Positions 42,555 to 51,752 of a stretch of 64,000 nt of DNA are shown one piece after another; position 1 is the stretch's first letter; the number at the start of each line of letters is the position of its first letter. The notes under the pieces were generated by a model. That model was given only the letters and a program-made list of their open reading frames with translations, searched no databases and was not told where the DNA came from. The translations under genes and the position numbers were made by a program. This stretch comes from Gemmataceae bacterium (GTDB lineage: Bacteria; Planctomycetota; Planctomycetia; Gemmatales; Gemmataceae): the NCBI GenBank assembly GCA_025055795.1, contig JANWVV010000008.1, positions 54,808 through 118,807 on the forward strand. The letters are read 5' to 3'.

Positions 42555-43397
42555 TTGGTAGCAACCTGGCGGTGGTTGTCGGAAGGGACAGGTTGGTGCA
42601 TTCCAGCCGAACAGGAAGTCTGTTTATTAACGCTAAAAATCCCGCAAGAGCAAGCAGCGAGTTGGATGGATTTTGAACAAACTGCAGCCTGGCAAAGCCT
42701 GACCGAGATGGAGAAGGACCGGGCACGCCGCTATCGCTCCGCGGCAGCCCGGATTCAATTTGTCACTTGTCGAAGCGCCTTACGAAATTGGCTGGGGCAT
42801 TGCCTGGACATGAGGCCGGCCGAGGTTCCATTAACAGTCAGTGAAAACGGCAAGCCTGTGCTGGCAATAAGCCGTCAGACAAATACACAAACTGGAACTT
42901 ACGATGAGCACCCCCCAAGCGTTTTGCATTTCAACGTAGCTCACACTGATGGTCAAGGAATCATTGCCTTGGCCCGGCACGAGGTGGGTGTCGACATCGA
43001 GCGTGTCCGCCCCATAGACGACATTGCCGGTTTATTGCGAAGGTACTTTACCCCCTGCGAGCAACTCTGGTGGCAGCGACAGGAGGAATCGACACGTCTG
43101 GACGCGTTTTTCCGTCTCTGGACATGTAAGGAGGCCGTTCTGAAGGCCGTCGGCCGCTCTCTAGCTGACCTGAACAGCTTCGTACTGCAGTTGCTAGCCG
43201 ATTCGACCGCCACGATTACTAGCAAGTCAGTGGCGACGATATTCGACGGTACTTGGCAGATCCGTTCCTGGCGTCAAACAGACCCAACGGCCTCCTTTTG
43301 GATCACAGCTGCCAGCCGCCTGAATGTAAGCCCTACCATCGACCATACGGTAATTCGTGGCGCATCTCACGATCATCGAGATCTGATCGATGGCTGA
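42555..43397 (+). CDS. 4'-phosphopantetheinyl transferase (Sfp/AcpS family)
   Basis: This 280-residue enzyme attaches the phosphopantetheine arm of coenzyme A to a serine on acyl or peptidyl carrier proteins. The core is GVDIERVRPIDDIAGLLRRYFTPCEQ with the magnesium-binding aspartate and glutamate, followed by FFRLWTCKEAVLKAVG with the conserved WxxKEA. The N-terminal half carries RARRYRSAAARIQFVTCRSALR, as in the Sfp type. The start is TTG at 42555, after GGGAG at 42541-42545. Alternative ATG starts lie further in and would cut the domain. It is a stand-alone gene. No polyketide or peptide synthetase is nearby, so it might serve the fatty acid carrier protein or a distant pathway. Confidence 0.92.
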   Translation: MVATWRWLSEGTGWCIPAEQEVCLLTLKIPQEQAASWMDFEQTAAWQSLTEMEKDRARRYRSAAARIQFVTCRSALRNWLGHCLDMRPAEVPLTVSENGKPVLAISRQTNTQTGTYDEHPPSVLHFNVAHTDGQGIIALARHEVGVDIERVRPIDDIAGLLRRYFTPCEQLWWQRQEESTRLDAFFRLWTCKEAVLKAVGRSLADLNSFVLQLLADSTATITSKSVATIFDGTWQIRSWRQTDPTASFWITAASRLNVSPTIDHTVIRGASHDHRDLIDG

Positions 43398-43480
43398 AGA
43401 TTTTCGGTTGAGCTGTCTCCATTATTTCACAATTACTTCCCCCACTGTAAGTTCTGGGGCAAATTACAACCAATTGTGGA

Positions 43481-43510
43481 GGGTTACCCATCATTGGGTA
43501 TAGGTAACCC
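43481..43510. terminator. Candidate terminator hairpin between convergent genes
   Basis: GGGTTACC at 43481-43488 pairs perfectly with GGTAACCC at 43503-43510, with a 14-base loop that itself contains a smaller CCCA-TGGG repeat. It lies 84 bases past the phosphopantetheinyl transferase stop, between convergent genes. There is no run of T on either side. Confidence 0.4.
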
Positions 43511-43521
43511 ATGAGGAGATT

Positions 43522-43551
43522 CATAGATGATTAGCAGATGAATCATCTATG
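43522..43551. terminator. Second candidate hairpin, perfect 11-bp stem
   Basis: CATAGATGATT at 43522-43532 pairs perfectly with AATCATCTATG at 43541-43551 around an eight-base loop. It lies 11 bases after the first hairpin and 37 bases from the coiled-coil gene stop. The symmetric stem could work in either direction, as a bidirectional terminator, though no T-tract follows. Confidence 0.45.
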
Positions 43552-43587
43552 CGTCTTGTGCAGCGAGGGCATGGATAAGGTAATGGA

Positions 43588-45153
43588 TTAGTTGCCGGTG
43601 GCGGGTGGTGTGATGGCTTCATCTCCCACAACGCCGCCCAGATAGGGCATGGCCGCCTGGTTCACCTTGCTCGGAGGAACGTCCAGCTTGACACGGTATC
43701 CTAGGCGGGGGAAGAAATCACGGTAACCTACTTCCTGGACCCCCCGACGCCGCGCCTCTTCAACAGCTTTGTTGATCACCCCGATCAGTTCTGTCTTACG
43801 GTCACGCAACGGGTCATTAAGATTTTGTACAGGCAGCAATCCCAGGACAACATAGCGGGTCTGAGCTGTCATCTGTCCCACCCATTGGCGCTTCCTCAGA
43901 TCGTAGTATGCGTCTACGGGAATGCCCATGTTAATCAGTTCGCGGACTAATTGTTCAATATCGTCTCGTCCATCGGCATTGATGTCGAAAATACCAACCA
44001 AGGCGATGTGATCGGCTGTGCCTTTACGCCAAACGGCATTATAAAGCAAATCGCCGGGAGCAATTCCATCACGGATAGGTTCGGGTTCTTCGGTGATTCG
44101 GGCCCGGGAAAGAGACGGTCCCAGTACTTCCACTACTTCAATCTGTCCACGGGGGATAAAGCGGATCTGGTCCCGATAGATGCCTTGCTCGTCTGGGACA
44201 CGAATACGGCGGAGGCGGGACTGTCGCCCTTTTTGCGGATAATCGTCGGGCAACACAACAAAGGTGAGCCCCGGTCGCACCAGGTCGCGGCTGCCCAAAT
44301 TGATCTCCACAAGGTTGTTTGGCAGACGTCGTAGGACCGCACCCAGAGGTTCGTCGTACTCAAACACGTCCCGTTTCTGAGCGATCCGGTCCACTAACAG
44401 CTCCACTTCCTGTTCCAAACGATTGGCTTTCTGTTCCACTAGTTTTTTCTCACGCTCCAGCCGGGCCACCTGATCGGCATAGGCATCGAGTTCTTTGCGA
44501 GCTTTTTCTTCTTCGGCCGCATATGCTTTAGTCCGGTCATCGTATTGCTTGGCAATCTCCCGAATTTTCTCAGCTAGTTGCTTGGGAAAGTCGTCCGCCT
44601 TGTTTTTGAAATCCTGAGCGAATTTCTGCAGCTCATCGCTGGCCGTTTTCAGCGCTGCTACAGCTCCGCGGAAGTCCTGGATGGCATCCCGAGCGGTTTT
44701 TTCGGCCGCTGCCTGCTTCTGACGGGCGTCGGCATACGACTGAATCAGACCGCGGATCGGTGGTTCTGTGGGATTATCCGGATTCCAGATGAATAATCCT
44801 GGTGGGGGTGGTCCGGCCAAGTAACCACCCGCTTTGGCCAGTTCATCATTAATACGACGTAATTCTGCAGTGATTTTTTCTTTGCCTTTGGTTTCGGCTC
44901 CCAGATCGGTACGGTCTTTCTCGTCCGCAATACCTAAATAGGCTCGGTATACCTTGGCTTTCAGCTCAGCATCCGCTGCTGCCCCTTGGGCGGCCGCTCG
45001 CTCCGAGGCTGCCTTCTTGATTGCATCTTCCTTGGCCTGGTGGTCCGAATATTGCATGTACCACAACACACCAAATGCGATCGTGGTCAGCACGAAAAAG
45101 ATCAGTGCAATGATAAGGGGTAGATTCGTTTCGCCGGACTTCTTTTTGGCCAT
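43588..45153 (-). CDS. Membrane-anchored coiled-coil protein of unknown function
   Basis: This 521-residue protein begins with a membrane segment (about 12-33, LPLIIALIFFVLTTIAFGVLWYMQ). A coiled-coil section (about 40-280) follows, rich in Ala, Lys, Glu and Gln, for example AYAAEEEKARKELDAYADQVARLEREKKLVEQK. A conserved globular part follows, with LRRLPNNLVEINLGSRDLVRPGLTF and then HIALVGIFDINADGRDDIEQLVRELINMGIPVDAYYDLRKRQW and the tail KTELIGVINKAVEEARRRGVQEVGYRDFFPRLGY. I do not recognise the family; similar planctomycete proteins exist in my memory only as hypothetical. The position of the anchor suggests the bulk lies outside the cytoplasm. The ATG at 45153 has GAGG six bases upstream. 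It is convergent with the transferase gene. Confidence 0.7.
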   Translation of the reverse strand: MAKKKSGETNLPLIIALIFFVLTTIAFGVLWYMQYSDHQAKEDAIKKAASERAAAQGAAADAELKAKVYRAYLGIADEKDRTDLGAETKGKEKITAELRRINDELAKAGGYLAGPPPPGLFIWNPDNPTEPPIRGLIQSYADARQKQAAAEKTARDAIQDFRGAVAALKTASDELQKFAQDFKNKADDFPKQLAEKIREIAKQYDDRTKAYAAEEEKARKELDAYADQVARLEREKKLVEQKANRLEQEVELLVDRIAQKRDVFEYDEPLGAVLRRLPNNLVEINLGSRDLVRPGLTFVVLPDDYPQKGRQSRLRRIRVPDEQGIYRDQIRFIPRGQIEVVEVLGPSLSRARITEEPEPIRDGIAPGDLLYNAVWRKGTADHIALVGIFDINADGRDDIEQLVRELINMGIPVDAYYDLRKRQWVGQMTAQTRYVVLGLLPVQNLNDPLRDRKTELIGVINKAVEEARRRGVQEVGYRDFFPRLGYRVKLDVPPSKVNQAAMPYLGGVVGDEAITPPATGN

Positions 45154-45438
45154 GGCTGCCTCGGTACTCAGACCCGAACGTCGACAGGAGGTATGACACG
45201 TGTGAGTGTTTTCAACCGCCTAATTGTGAGCATAAAGGCGCTGCCAGACGTGTCAACACTAAAGCGAATGGACAGGGCCAGATCGCGCCTCCAGGTGCCT
45301 GTAGCACCGATCCTATCAGGCGAATCTATCTTTTAGATTCTAGCGGTTAGGCTGGAGTACACGACAATTGTGCTAATAGGAGCGACTGCTGAGCTGAGCC
45401 GATAGGACCGCATTCTAATTTTCAGGACAACAGTTGGT

Positions 45439-46134
45439 CTACTTATTAAGCAGCTTTATCGCGATGTCTTTGAAATGGATTTCAGCTCCTTCGGACTGCA
45501 AGGCGATCTTCCCCTTGGTCAAGTTGCCATTTTTCCCTTCATTTACCTTGATTCCATTGATAACTAGAGTGATGTCTCCGCCTTTACAGGTGATTTCGTA
45601 CTCATTCCACTCGCCGAAAGGTTTTTCGATGGGTTTGTCGGTCTCAATCCGGAAGTAGTGTCGCGCTTCCCGTGGATCCTGACGCTTGGGATCCACTTCC
45701 AGTTTGACCTTAGGAGGGTAGATCAACCAGAAATCCCCAGCCCGTCCGGACTGCAACTGGGCCTCCACAGATGTCGGCCAGATCTCGTCGTTTTGCACGT
45801 GCAGCAACACACCACTGTTGCCCCCCTTGCTGCCGGCAGGGAAACGCCACTTCAATTTCAAGACGTAATCAGCAAATTCCTTCTGGGTTACCATACAGCC
45901 ATTCGGTTTGCCCGTGCAACGGATATAGCCATCCACAATCGACCAGGTAAGCTTCGGATCCGGTTTGGTACCGTCCTTATTGGGCCGCACGGTGAAATAC
46001 CACCCCTCAAACGATTTGCCATCAAACAATGGGATAAATTCGTCATTAGCGGCAAGGGGTAGACAAGGGGAGGGGCTGACCCATGCTAAGAGGCACGCAG
46101 CCAGTCCACCACCAACGATGAGGGTAAAACGCAT
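45439..46134 (-). CDS. Secreted DUF1080 (3-keto-disaccharide hydrolase-like) protein
   Basis: This 231-residue protein has a signal peptide (MRFTLIVGGGLAACLLAWVSPSPC). It carries the concanavalin-like DUF1080 fold with FIPLFDGKSFEGWYFTV, WSIVDGYIRCTG, YVLKLKWRFPAGSKGGNSGVLLHV, and PFGEWNEYEITCKGGDITLVINGIKVNE. Members of this family are periplasmic hydrolases or lectin-like proteins of planctomycetes; some cut 3-keto-disaccharides. The ATG at 46134 is set by AGGAGG seven bases upstream, which excludes the longer frame from 46191. It lies 61 bases downstream of a DUF1501 gene and is probably co-transcribed with it. The pair would work in the envelope on carbohydrate substrates. Confidence 0.9.
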   Translation of the reverse strand: MRFTLIVGGGLAACLLAWVSPSPCLPLAANDEFIPLFDGKSFEGWYFTVRPNKDGTKPDPKLTWSIVDGYIRCTGKPNGCMVTQKEFADYVLKLKWRFPAGSKGGNSGVLLHVQNDEIWPTSVEAQLQSGRAGDFWLIYPPKVKLEVDPKRQDPREARHYFRIETDKPIEKPFGEWNEYEITCKGGDITLVINGIKVNEGKNGNLTKGKIALQSEGAEIHFKDIAIKLLNK

Positions 46135-46195
46135 ACGGGAACCTCCTGTAATTGCTGGAAAACGACACAAACCCACCCGGGACCGCTGCACCGGC

Positions 46196-47617
46196 TCACC
46201 GGAACCACCGCAACACCGGTTGACCAGTCGTCAAGGGGAAGCGGCGGCCAACAGCGTCGGTGTAGTGCGTCTCCGCGGGAATGCCTAGGGCGTGGAACAG
46301 CGTGGCAGCCACATCGGCTGGGCTGACCGGCGGTGTGCGTGGATATGCAGCCTGGCGATCCGATGCGCCATCGACGGCACCAGGTGTAATCCCTGCACCT
46401 GCCACTACAACTGAATAGCAGGCAGCCCAATGTTTGCGTCCCGGGGCCGAGCCGGCAAAACGGGCTTCACGGGCCACCAACGGTGCACGCCCGAATTCCC
46501 CCATGATCACCACCAGGGTGCTCGCCAGTAAACCCCGTTGGTACAAATCCTCCAGTAACGCCGATACGCTCCAGTCGAAACGGGGCAGCAAATGGTGGCG
46601 CAACGCCTCAAAAATATCGTTATGGGTATCCCAGCCATAAGCATCCGTGTCGTCGGGATGGACATCCTGACCCCGGATGTTGTGGTTGAAAAAAACGGTG
46701 ATCCAGGGGACCCCCGCTTCGACCAATCGCCGCGCCAGCAGGCAGGCCTGCCCGGCACGGTATAGGCCGTAACGTTCCCGGGTCGCTGGAGGCTCGCGGT
46801 CCAGCTCGAAGGCGGCGGCCAGCGCGTCGCTGTGGAGCAGTTCGACGGCACGACGCCACTGTGGGTCGGCCGCCTGAACGGGATCGAGTCGACCCAGTAG
46901 TTCACACCGCTGAGCCAGTCGCTGAGGGGGGACGTCCCCCACCAAACGGAGCATCGGGCGCAACCGGTGTTCCTCCAGCACGTTGCCCACCTCGACCGGC
47001 TGATATGCCCGACCAAGCAACCCGGCGAACTGTCCGGGGGCCGGTTCACGAGGAACCAACAGGGGACCATTGAGATGAAGGGCCGTGTAGGGCAACCGTT
47101 GCGACGGTCGCACCCGGGTAATCACAGCCCCTAATGCGGGAAAATCCTCAGGGCGTGGCGGCGGATTCGACGATTTGCGCGGATGATATTGACCCGTCAA
47201 AGCAAGGTAACAGGCCGAACCATGATCCAGATCATCGTGGGACATGGTTCGGACTATAGTGTACAGACGGGCCAGACGGGCCAGATGCGGCAAATGCTCA
47301 CACACACGAACGCCCGGCACGGCCGTAGCAATCGTGCCGAAGGCACCACGCACCTCTTCCGGTGCTTCCGGCTTGGGATCCCAGGTGTCCAACTGGCTTT
47401 GGCCACCACTGGTGAAGATAATGATAACGGACCTGGCCTGACCAAAACCGGGTGATCGCTCGACAGGTGTGGGTGGGACGGTTGTCGATAATGATGGGGC
47501 TGCAAGTTGGCGTGGCAGTCCCAGGGCAGGCCACAGAGCCGCTGTGCTGAAGCGGAGCCACTCCCGCCGCGTCGGCGGCTGTCCCCCATCGTCCGCTACC
47601 GGCCGGAAGCGAATCAT
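46196..47617 (-). CDS. DUF1501 (sulfatase-like fold) protein with Tat signal
   Basis: This 473-residue protein has a twin-arginine-like start (PTRREWLRFSTAALWPALGLP). DUF1501 shares the alkaline-phosphatase-like fold of sulfatases. Family motifs include FTSGGQSQLDTWDPKPEAPEEVRG, HLARLARLYTIVRTMSHDDLDHGSACYLALTG, DAYGWDTHNDIFEAL, and VVIMGEFGRAPLV. The open frame continues upstream to 47845, inside the tyrA gene, so ATG 47617 is preferred because conserved sequence begins just after it. In most planctomycetes a DUF1501 gene is next to a PSCyt1/DUF1549/DUF1553 gene; here it is paired with DUF1080 instead. The role is unknown, probably in the periplasm. Confidence 0.9.
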   Translation of the reverse strand: MIRFRPVADDGGQPPTRREWLRFSTAALWPALGLPRQLAAPSLSTTVPPTPVERSPGFGQARSVIIIFTSGGQSQLDTWDPKPEAPEEVRGAFGTIATAVPGVRVCEHLPHLARLARLYTIVRTMSHDDLDHGSACYLALTGQYHPRKSSNPPPRPEDFPALGAVITRVRPSQRLPYTALHLNGPLLVPREPAPGQFAGLLGRAYQPVEVGNVLEEHRLRPMLRLVGDVPPQRLAQRCELLGRLDPVQAADPQWRRAVELLHSDALAAAFELDREPPATRERYGLYRAGQACLLARRLVEAGVPWITVFFNHNIRGQDVHPDDTDAYGWDTHNDIFEALRHHLLPRFDWSVSALLEDLYQRGLLASTLVVIMGEFGRAPLVAREARFAGSAPGRKHWAACYSVVVAGAGITPGAVDGASDRQAAYPRTPPVSPADVAATLFHALGIPAETHYTDAVGRRFPLTTGQPVLRWFR

Positions 47618-47630
47618 AGAATTAATCGTT

Positions 47631-48554
47631 ATGCACTCAGACGAGGCCATCAGGCAGGTTGATACCATCATGCCGCAAAGTCGCGTATCTGGCAAGTGGC
47701 AAGTGGTCGCGATTGTAGGGGTGGGACTGATCGGCGGGTCCGTTGGTGGCGCTATCCGACAACGCAAACTGGCCGAGCAAGTCATCGGTATTGGGCACAA
47801 TGAGCACGAACTGGAATGGGCCCGCCACCGCGGCTGGCTGGACACCTGGACTACATCGCTGGCCGAAGGAGTGCGTCAGGCTGAACTGACTGTGGTGTGT
47901 GTTCCCGTGGACCAGATTGCTAACTGTATTCTGGAAGCCGCCCAGCATATGCCCGCAAACAGCCTGATCACTGACGTCGGCAGTACCAAGCGGAACATTG
48001 TTGTGGCAGTAGAGGGTAAGCTACCGGGATGGGTTGAGTACGTGCCGGCTCACCCTCTGGCCGGCTCGGAAAAAAGTGGTCCTTACCATGCTGATCCGGA
48101 TCTGTTTGTCCAGCGACAGGTCATTGTGACACCAACACGGTCGAACACCTCAGCCGGCCTGCTGCGGATACGTAACTTCTGGACAGCATTGGGTAGCACT
48201 GTGCAGCAAATGAGCGCCGAGGAGCATGACCGGATGGCGGCGGCCATCAGTCATTTACCGCACCTGCTGGCCGCGGCCCTGGTCCGGGCTACGCCACGAC
48301 AATGGCTCCCCTTTGCCGCTTCCGGCTTCCGTGACACGACGCGTGTGGCCGCCGGTGATCCCCGCTTGTGGACGGCTATTCTGCTTGCCAACCGCGAGGC
48401 CGTACAGCAGGCCCTTGAGCTATGGGAACAACAAATAGTTATGGTCCGTCGACTGCTGGAAGCCCCCGATGGTCCCGGCCTCCAGCAATGGCTGGCGCAA
48501 GCCCAGCAGGTGCGTCATGCTTTGGGAAGTGGAAATCCGACCGATCGGACGTGA
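47631..48554 (+). CDS. tyrA: Prephenate dehydrogenase (TyrA family)
   Basis: This 307-residue enzyme oxidises prephenate (or arogenate) with NAD(P) in tyrosine synthesis. The Rossmann motif is GVGLIGGSVGGAIRQRKL. DVGSTKRNIV, HPLAGSEKSGPYHADPDLFV and SHLPHLLAAAL follow as in the family, and GFRDTTRVAAGDPRLW is the dimerisation and active-site segment. The ATG at 47631 and a second at 47670 are both possible; no clear ribosome binding site favours either. The gene is head-to-head with the DUF1501 gene, with only 13 bases between the starts (or 52 for the second choice). The stop overlaps the start of purL by 38 bases, so the two probably form an operon. No ACT domain is seen. Confidence 0.93.
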   Translation: MHSDEAIRQVDTIMPQSRVSGKWQVVAIVGVGLIGGSVGGAIRQRKLAEQVIGIGHNEHELEWARHRGWLDTWTTSLAEGVRQAELTVVCVPVDQIANCILEAAQHMPANSLITDVGSTKRNIVVAVEGKLPGWVEYVPAHPLAGSEKSGPYHADPDLFVQRQVIVTPTRSNTSAGLLRIRNFWTALGSTVQQMSAEEHDRMAAAISHLPHLLAAALVRATPRQWLPFAASGFRDTTRVAAGDPRLWTAILLANREAVQQALELWEQQIVMVRRLLEAPDGPGLQQWLAQAQQVRHALGSGNPTDRT

Positions 48555-51543
48555 TGCCGAACGGGAACGAGTATGTGCCGAATTCAACCTGCTTACCCAT
48601 TCTCAGCGTGGCCCGGCGATTATCCGCGGCACTGCACGGGGATTCTGCCTGCAAGGCGAGCTGACGGCAGAGGTCATCGCCCGCTTTGCCCGTGAAGTGC
48701 TGATCGATCCGGTGGTCGAGGAAGGAACCATCGGACCGGCTGGCTCGACAGGGGAATCGGCGTTAACCGTGCTCTACAAGCCCGGCGTCATGGATCCCAC
48801 CGCCCAAACGGTGCAGGAAACGGCCGCACGGCTTGGCCTGAACCTTTCTGCGGTCCGGACCTACCGCCGCTACTATCTGACCGAGGCCCTCACCGCCACC
48901 GACCGCCAGTTGTTGATCCGCAAGGTGCTTGCTAACGAAGCCATCGAGCAGGTGATCGACGGTCCCCTGCACCAGGAACACCTGGCTACCGGCAAACCCT
49001 ACCGCTTTCAGTTGATCCATGTTCCGCTTACCCACCTGGACGATGAGGGGCTGCTCCGGCTGAGCCGGGAGGGGATGCTCGCCTTGTCTTTAGAGGAGAT
49101 GCGAGCCATCCAGACGCACTTCCGTCAACTGGGACGGGAACCAACCGACTGCGAACTGGAAACCATCGCCCAAACCTGGTCCGAACACTGTTCCCACAAA
49201 ACCCTCAAGGGGACCATCAGGTTAGTTGACCCGATAACCGGCCAGCAGCGAACTTATACTAATTTGCTCAAGGAAACCATTTTTGCCGCTACCGCCGAGA
49301 TTCGTCGACGTCTCGGTTCCGAGGATTGGTGCGTCAGTGTCTTTGAGGATAATGCGGGTATTGTTCAATGGGAGCCACGTTATCACATCTGTTTCAAGGT
49401 GGAGACGCACAATCATCCCTCGGCCATCGAGCCATATGGCGGAGCCAATACCGGCATTGGCGGTGTCATCCGGGATGTCCTCGGTACAGGACGAGGAGCC
49501 CGGCCGATCGCTAATACCGACGTCTTCTGCCTGGCACCCCCAGATTGCCCCGTCGAGCAGCTTCCCGAGGGCGTGTTACATCCGCGGCGTGTTCTGTATG
49601 GTGTGGTGGCGGGTGTGCGGGATTACGGCAACCGCATGGGCATTCCCACCGTCAACGGGGCCATCGTTTTCGACCAGCGGTACCTGGCTAATCCATTGGT
49701 CTATTGTGGAACCGTCGGGCTGATACCCGTCGAGGCTGCTTTTAAAACGGTTGAGGCGGGGGATTGGATCGTGGTGCTGGGGGGACGCACCGGGCGAGAT
49801 GGCATCCATGGCGCCACCTTCTCCAGTTTGGAACTGACCCATGAATCTGAAAAACTCAGTGGCGGTGCCGTCCAGATCGGCAATGCCATTACGGAAAAGA
49901 AATTGCTGGACGTCATTCTGCAGGCGCGGGACCGTCAATTATTCCGAGCAATCACCGATTGCGGCGCTGGAGGCTTCAGCTCCGCCATCGGCGAGATGGC
50001 GGCCGATTTGGGAGCTACAGTCCGTCTAGAGGCGGCACCCCTGAAATATGCCGGGCTTAGCTATACGGAAATCTGGATCAGTGAATCACAGGAGCGGATG
50101 ATCCTGGCTGTTCCTGCGGAAAAGTGGCCAGAGTTGCAAGCTTTGTGCGCGGCTGAGGACGTCGAGGCGGCCGTTCTCGGTCAGTTTGAGGCCACCGGCC
50201 GCCTGAAACTGACTTACGAAGGCCATACCGTGGCTGACCTGGACCTGCACTTTTTGCATCAGGGCCGACCAAAGATCGTCCGGCAAGCCATCTGGCCTGC
50301 ACCTCAAGCGACAATTTCCAACGGCACTTCCGAAGCTGCGGCCAATTGTTCCTCTGCAACAGCTACAGGTCTGGGAGGGTCGTCATCCTCAGGGAGCAGC
50401 CACAGTGCCGGCAGTCCTTCCGGGCAACGCGTCGCGGCGCCGAGTGTCGCTGTCTCAGCCACGCCTCCAACCACTTTGCCGGAACAGGAGGCCCTGCTGC
50501 GGCTGCTCAGCCACTATAGCGTAGCCTCGAAAGAGTGGGTGATCCGGCAGTACGATCATGAAGTGCAGGGAACCAGTGTCATCAAGCCGCTGGTCGGAGT
50601 TGCCAATGATGGACCGTCCGATGCGGCCGTGCTACGACCGCTGGCGGATAGCTGGGTGGGTATTGCCATTGGTTGCGGTATCAACCCCCTGTACGGCGAT
50701 CTGGATCCGTATGCCATGGCCGCGTTGGCCATCGACGAAGCAGTCCGCAACGTCGTTGCGGTTGGGGCTGACCCGCGGCGTATTGCCTTATTGGACAACT
50801 TCTGCTGGGGCGACGTCCATGATCCGGTCGTCCTGGGAGCGTTGGTACGCGCTGCCGAGGCGTGCCGTGACGTAGCCTGCGCTTACCTGACCCCCTTCAT
50901 CAGTGGCAAGGATAGTCTGCATAACACCTATCGCGGGCCCGATGGTGTCCGGCGGAATATTCCCGCCACCCTGCTGGTCTCAGCCCTGGGCCGGGTATCG
51001 GACGTCCGACGCTGCGTCACCATGGACCTGAAGGAACCAGGCCACCCGCTGCTGCTAGTCGGGGAAACCCGGCCCGAGCTGGGTGGATCCCTCTTTGGCA
51101 CGGTCACTGGGCACCTGTCAGGCCAGGTGCCTCAGGTGGACCTGCAACGCGCCCCGCGGTTATTTGCCGCTGTCCATCAGGCGATCCAGCACGGGTGGGT
51201 GCGTGCGTGCCATGATCTAAGCGAAGGAGGCCTGGCCGTGGCTGTTGCCGAAATGGCCTTTGCCGGAGGCATCGGTGCAGATATCGATCAGCTTCCCGGC
51301 ACCGGTAGCGACGCCGAGCGGCTCTTCAGCGAATCCCCCACACGCTTTTTGCTGGAGGTCCTGCCCGAACACCTGACGCAAGTACTAGCTCTTTTCGAGG
51401 GCTTGCCGTGCCAACCGATAGGAACCACCACCGCCCAGCCCCGCTTGCGGATCGCCGGACAGGCGGGCAATTGGTGCATCTGGCTTACTCTGTCCGAACT
51501 GAAAGAGGCCTGGCAACGCCCCCTCCGGTTTGGAACTTTCTGA
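48517..51543 (+). CDS. purL: Phosphoribosylformylglycinamidine synthase with PurS-like N-terminus and no glutaminase domain
   Basis: This 1008-residue enzyme converts FGAR to FGAM in purine synthesis using ATP and ammonia. The first 150 residues hold two PurS-like units, the second with LTVLYKPGVMDPTAQTVQETAARLG. A catalytic core of the small PurL type follows, with TWSEHCSHKTLKG, FKVETHNHPSAIEPYGGANTGIGG and DCGAGGFSSAIGEMA. The PurL core is broken at about 598-652 by a low-complexity linker of Ser, Ala, Thr and Gly. After it come PLVGVANDGPSDAA and DLSEGGLAVAVAEMA. The C-terminus has no glutaminase domain, so a separate PurQ must supply ammonia; it is not in the window. ATG 48517 is inside tyrA. 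Confidence 0.93.
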   Translation: MLWEVEIRPIGRDAERERVCAEFNLLTHSQRGPAIIRGTARGFCLQGELTAEVIARFAREVLIDPVVEEGTIGPAGSTGESALTVLYKPGVMDPTAQTVQETAARLGLNLSAVRTYRRYYLTEALTATDRQLLIRKVLANEAIEQVIDGPLHQEHLATGKPYRFQLIHVPLTHLDDEGLLRLSREGMLALSLEEMRAIQTHFRQLGREPTDCELETIAQTWSEHCSHKTLKGTIRLVDPITGQQRTYTNLLKETIFAATAEIRRRLGSEDWCVSVFEDNAGIVQWEPRYHICFKVETHNHPSAIEPYGGANTGIGGVIRDVLGTGRGARPIANTDVFCLAPPDCPVEQLPEGVLHPRRVLYGVVAGVRDYGNRMGIPTVNGAIVFDQRYLANPLVYCGTVGLIPVEAAFKTVEAGDWIVVLGGRTGRDGIHGATFSSLELTHESEKLSGGAVQIGNAITEKKLLDVILQARDRQLFRAITDCGAGGFSSAIGEMAADLGATVRLEAAPLKYAGLSYTEIWISESQERMILAVPAEKWPELQALCAAEDVEAAVLGQFEATGRLKLTYEGHTVADLDLHFLHQGRPKIVRQAIWPAPQATISNGTSEAAANCSSATATGLGGSSSSGSSHSAGSPSGQRVAAPSVAVSATPPTTLPEQEALLRLLSHYSVASKEWVIRQYDHEVQGTSVIKPLVGVANDGPSDAAVLRPLADSWVGIAIGCGINPLYGDLDPYAMAALAIDEAVRNVVAVGADPRRIALLDNFCWGDVHDPVVLGALVRAAEACRDVACAYLTPFISGKDSLHNTYRGPDGVRRNIPATLLVSALGRVSDVRRCVTMDLKEPGHPLLLVGETRPELGGSLFGTVTGHLSGQVPQVDLQRAPRLFAAVHQAIQHGWVRACHDLSEGGLAVAVAEMAFAGGIGADIDQLPGTGSDAERLFSESPTRFLLEVLPEHLTQVLALFEGLPCQPIGTTTAQPRLRIAGQAGNWCIWLTLSELKEAWQRPLRFGTF

Positions 51544-51574
51544 CACGTCTGCGCACTGCACATGCTTAACCAAC

Positions 51575-51612
51575 GGAGCTTCAGCTCCGGAGCCTGACAA
51601 TCCGGGGGCTCC
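51575..51612 (+). terminator. Tandem hairpins downstream of purL
   Basis: GGAGCT-TC-AGCTCC at 51575-51588 is followed at once by GGAGCC (51589-51594) pairing with GGCTCC (51607-51612), then TTTC. They lie 32 bases after the purL stop and would end the tyrA-purL transcript. The T-run is short. Confidence 0.5.
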
Positions 51613-51752
51613 TTTCACCTGCTTGCCCGTTTGTTTCGATCACTGTCGTGCTTGAGCGATACAATAGAGCAACGGTTCATCCCAAGGTTACATGGGAATG
51701 AGCTATTAGCCATCGCGGCGATTAGGTAAATTCAAAACGGGGATCTGGTCAT

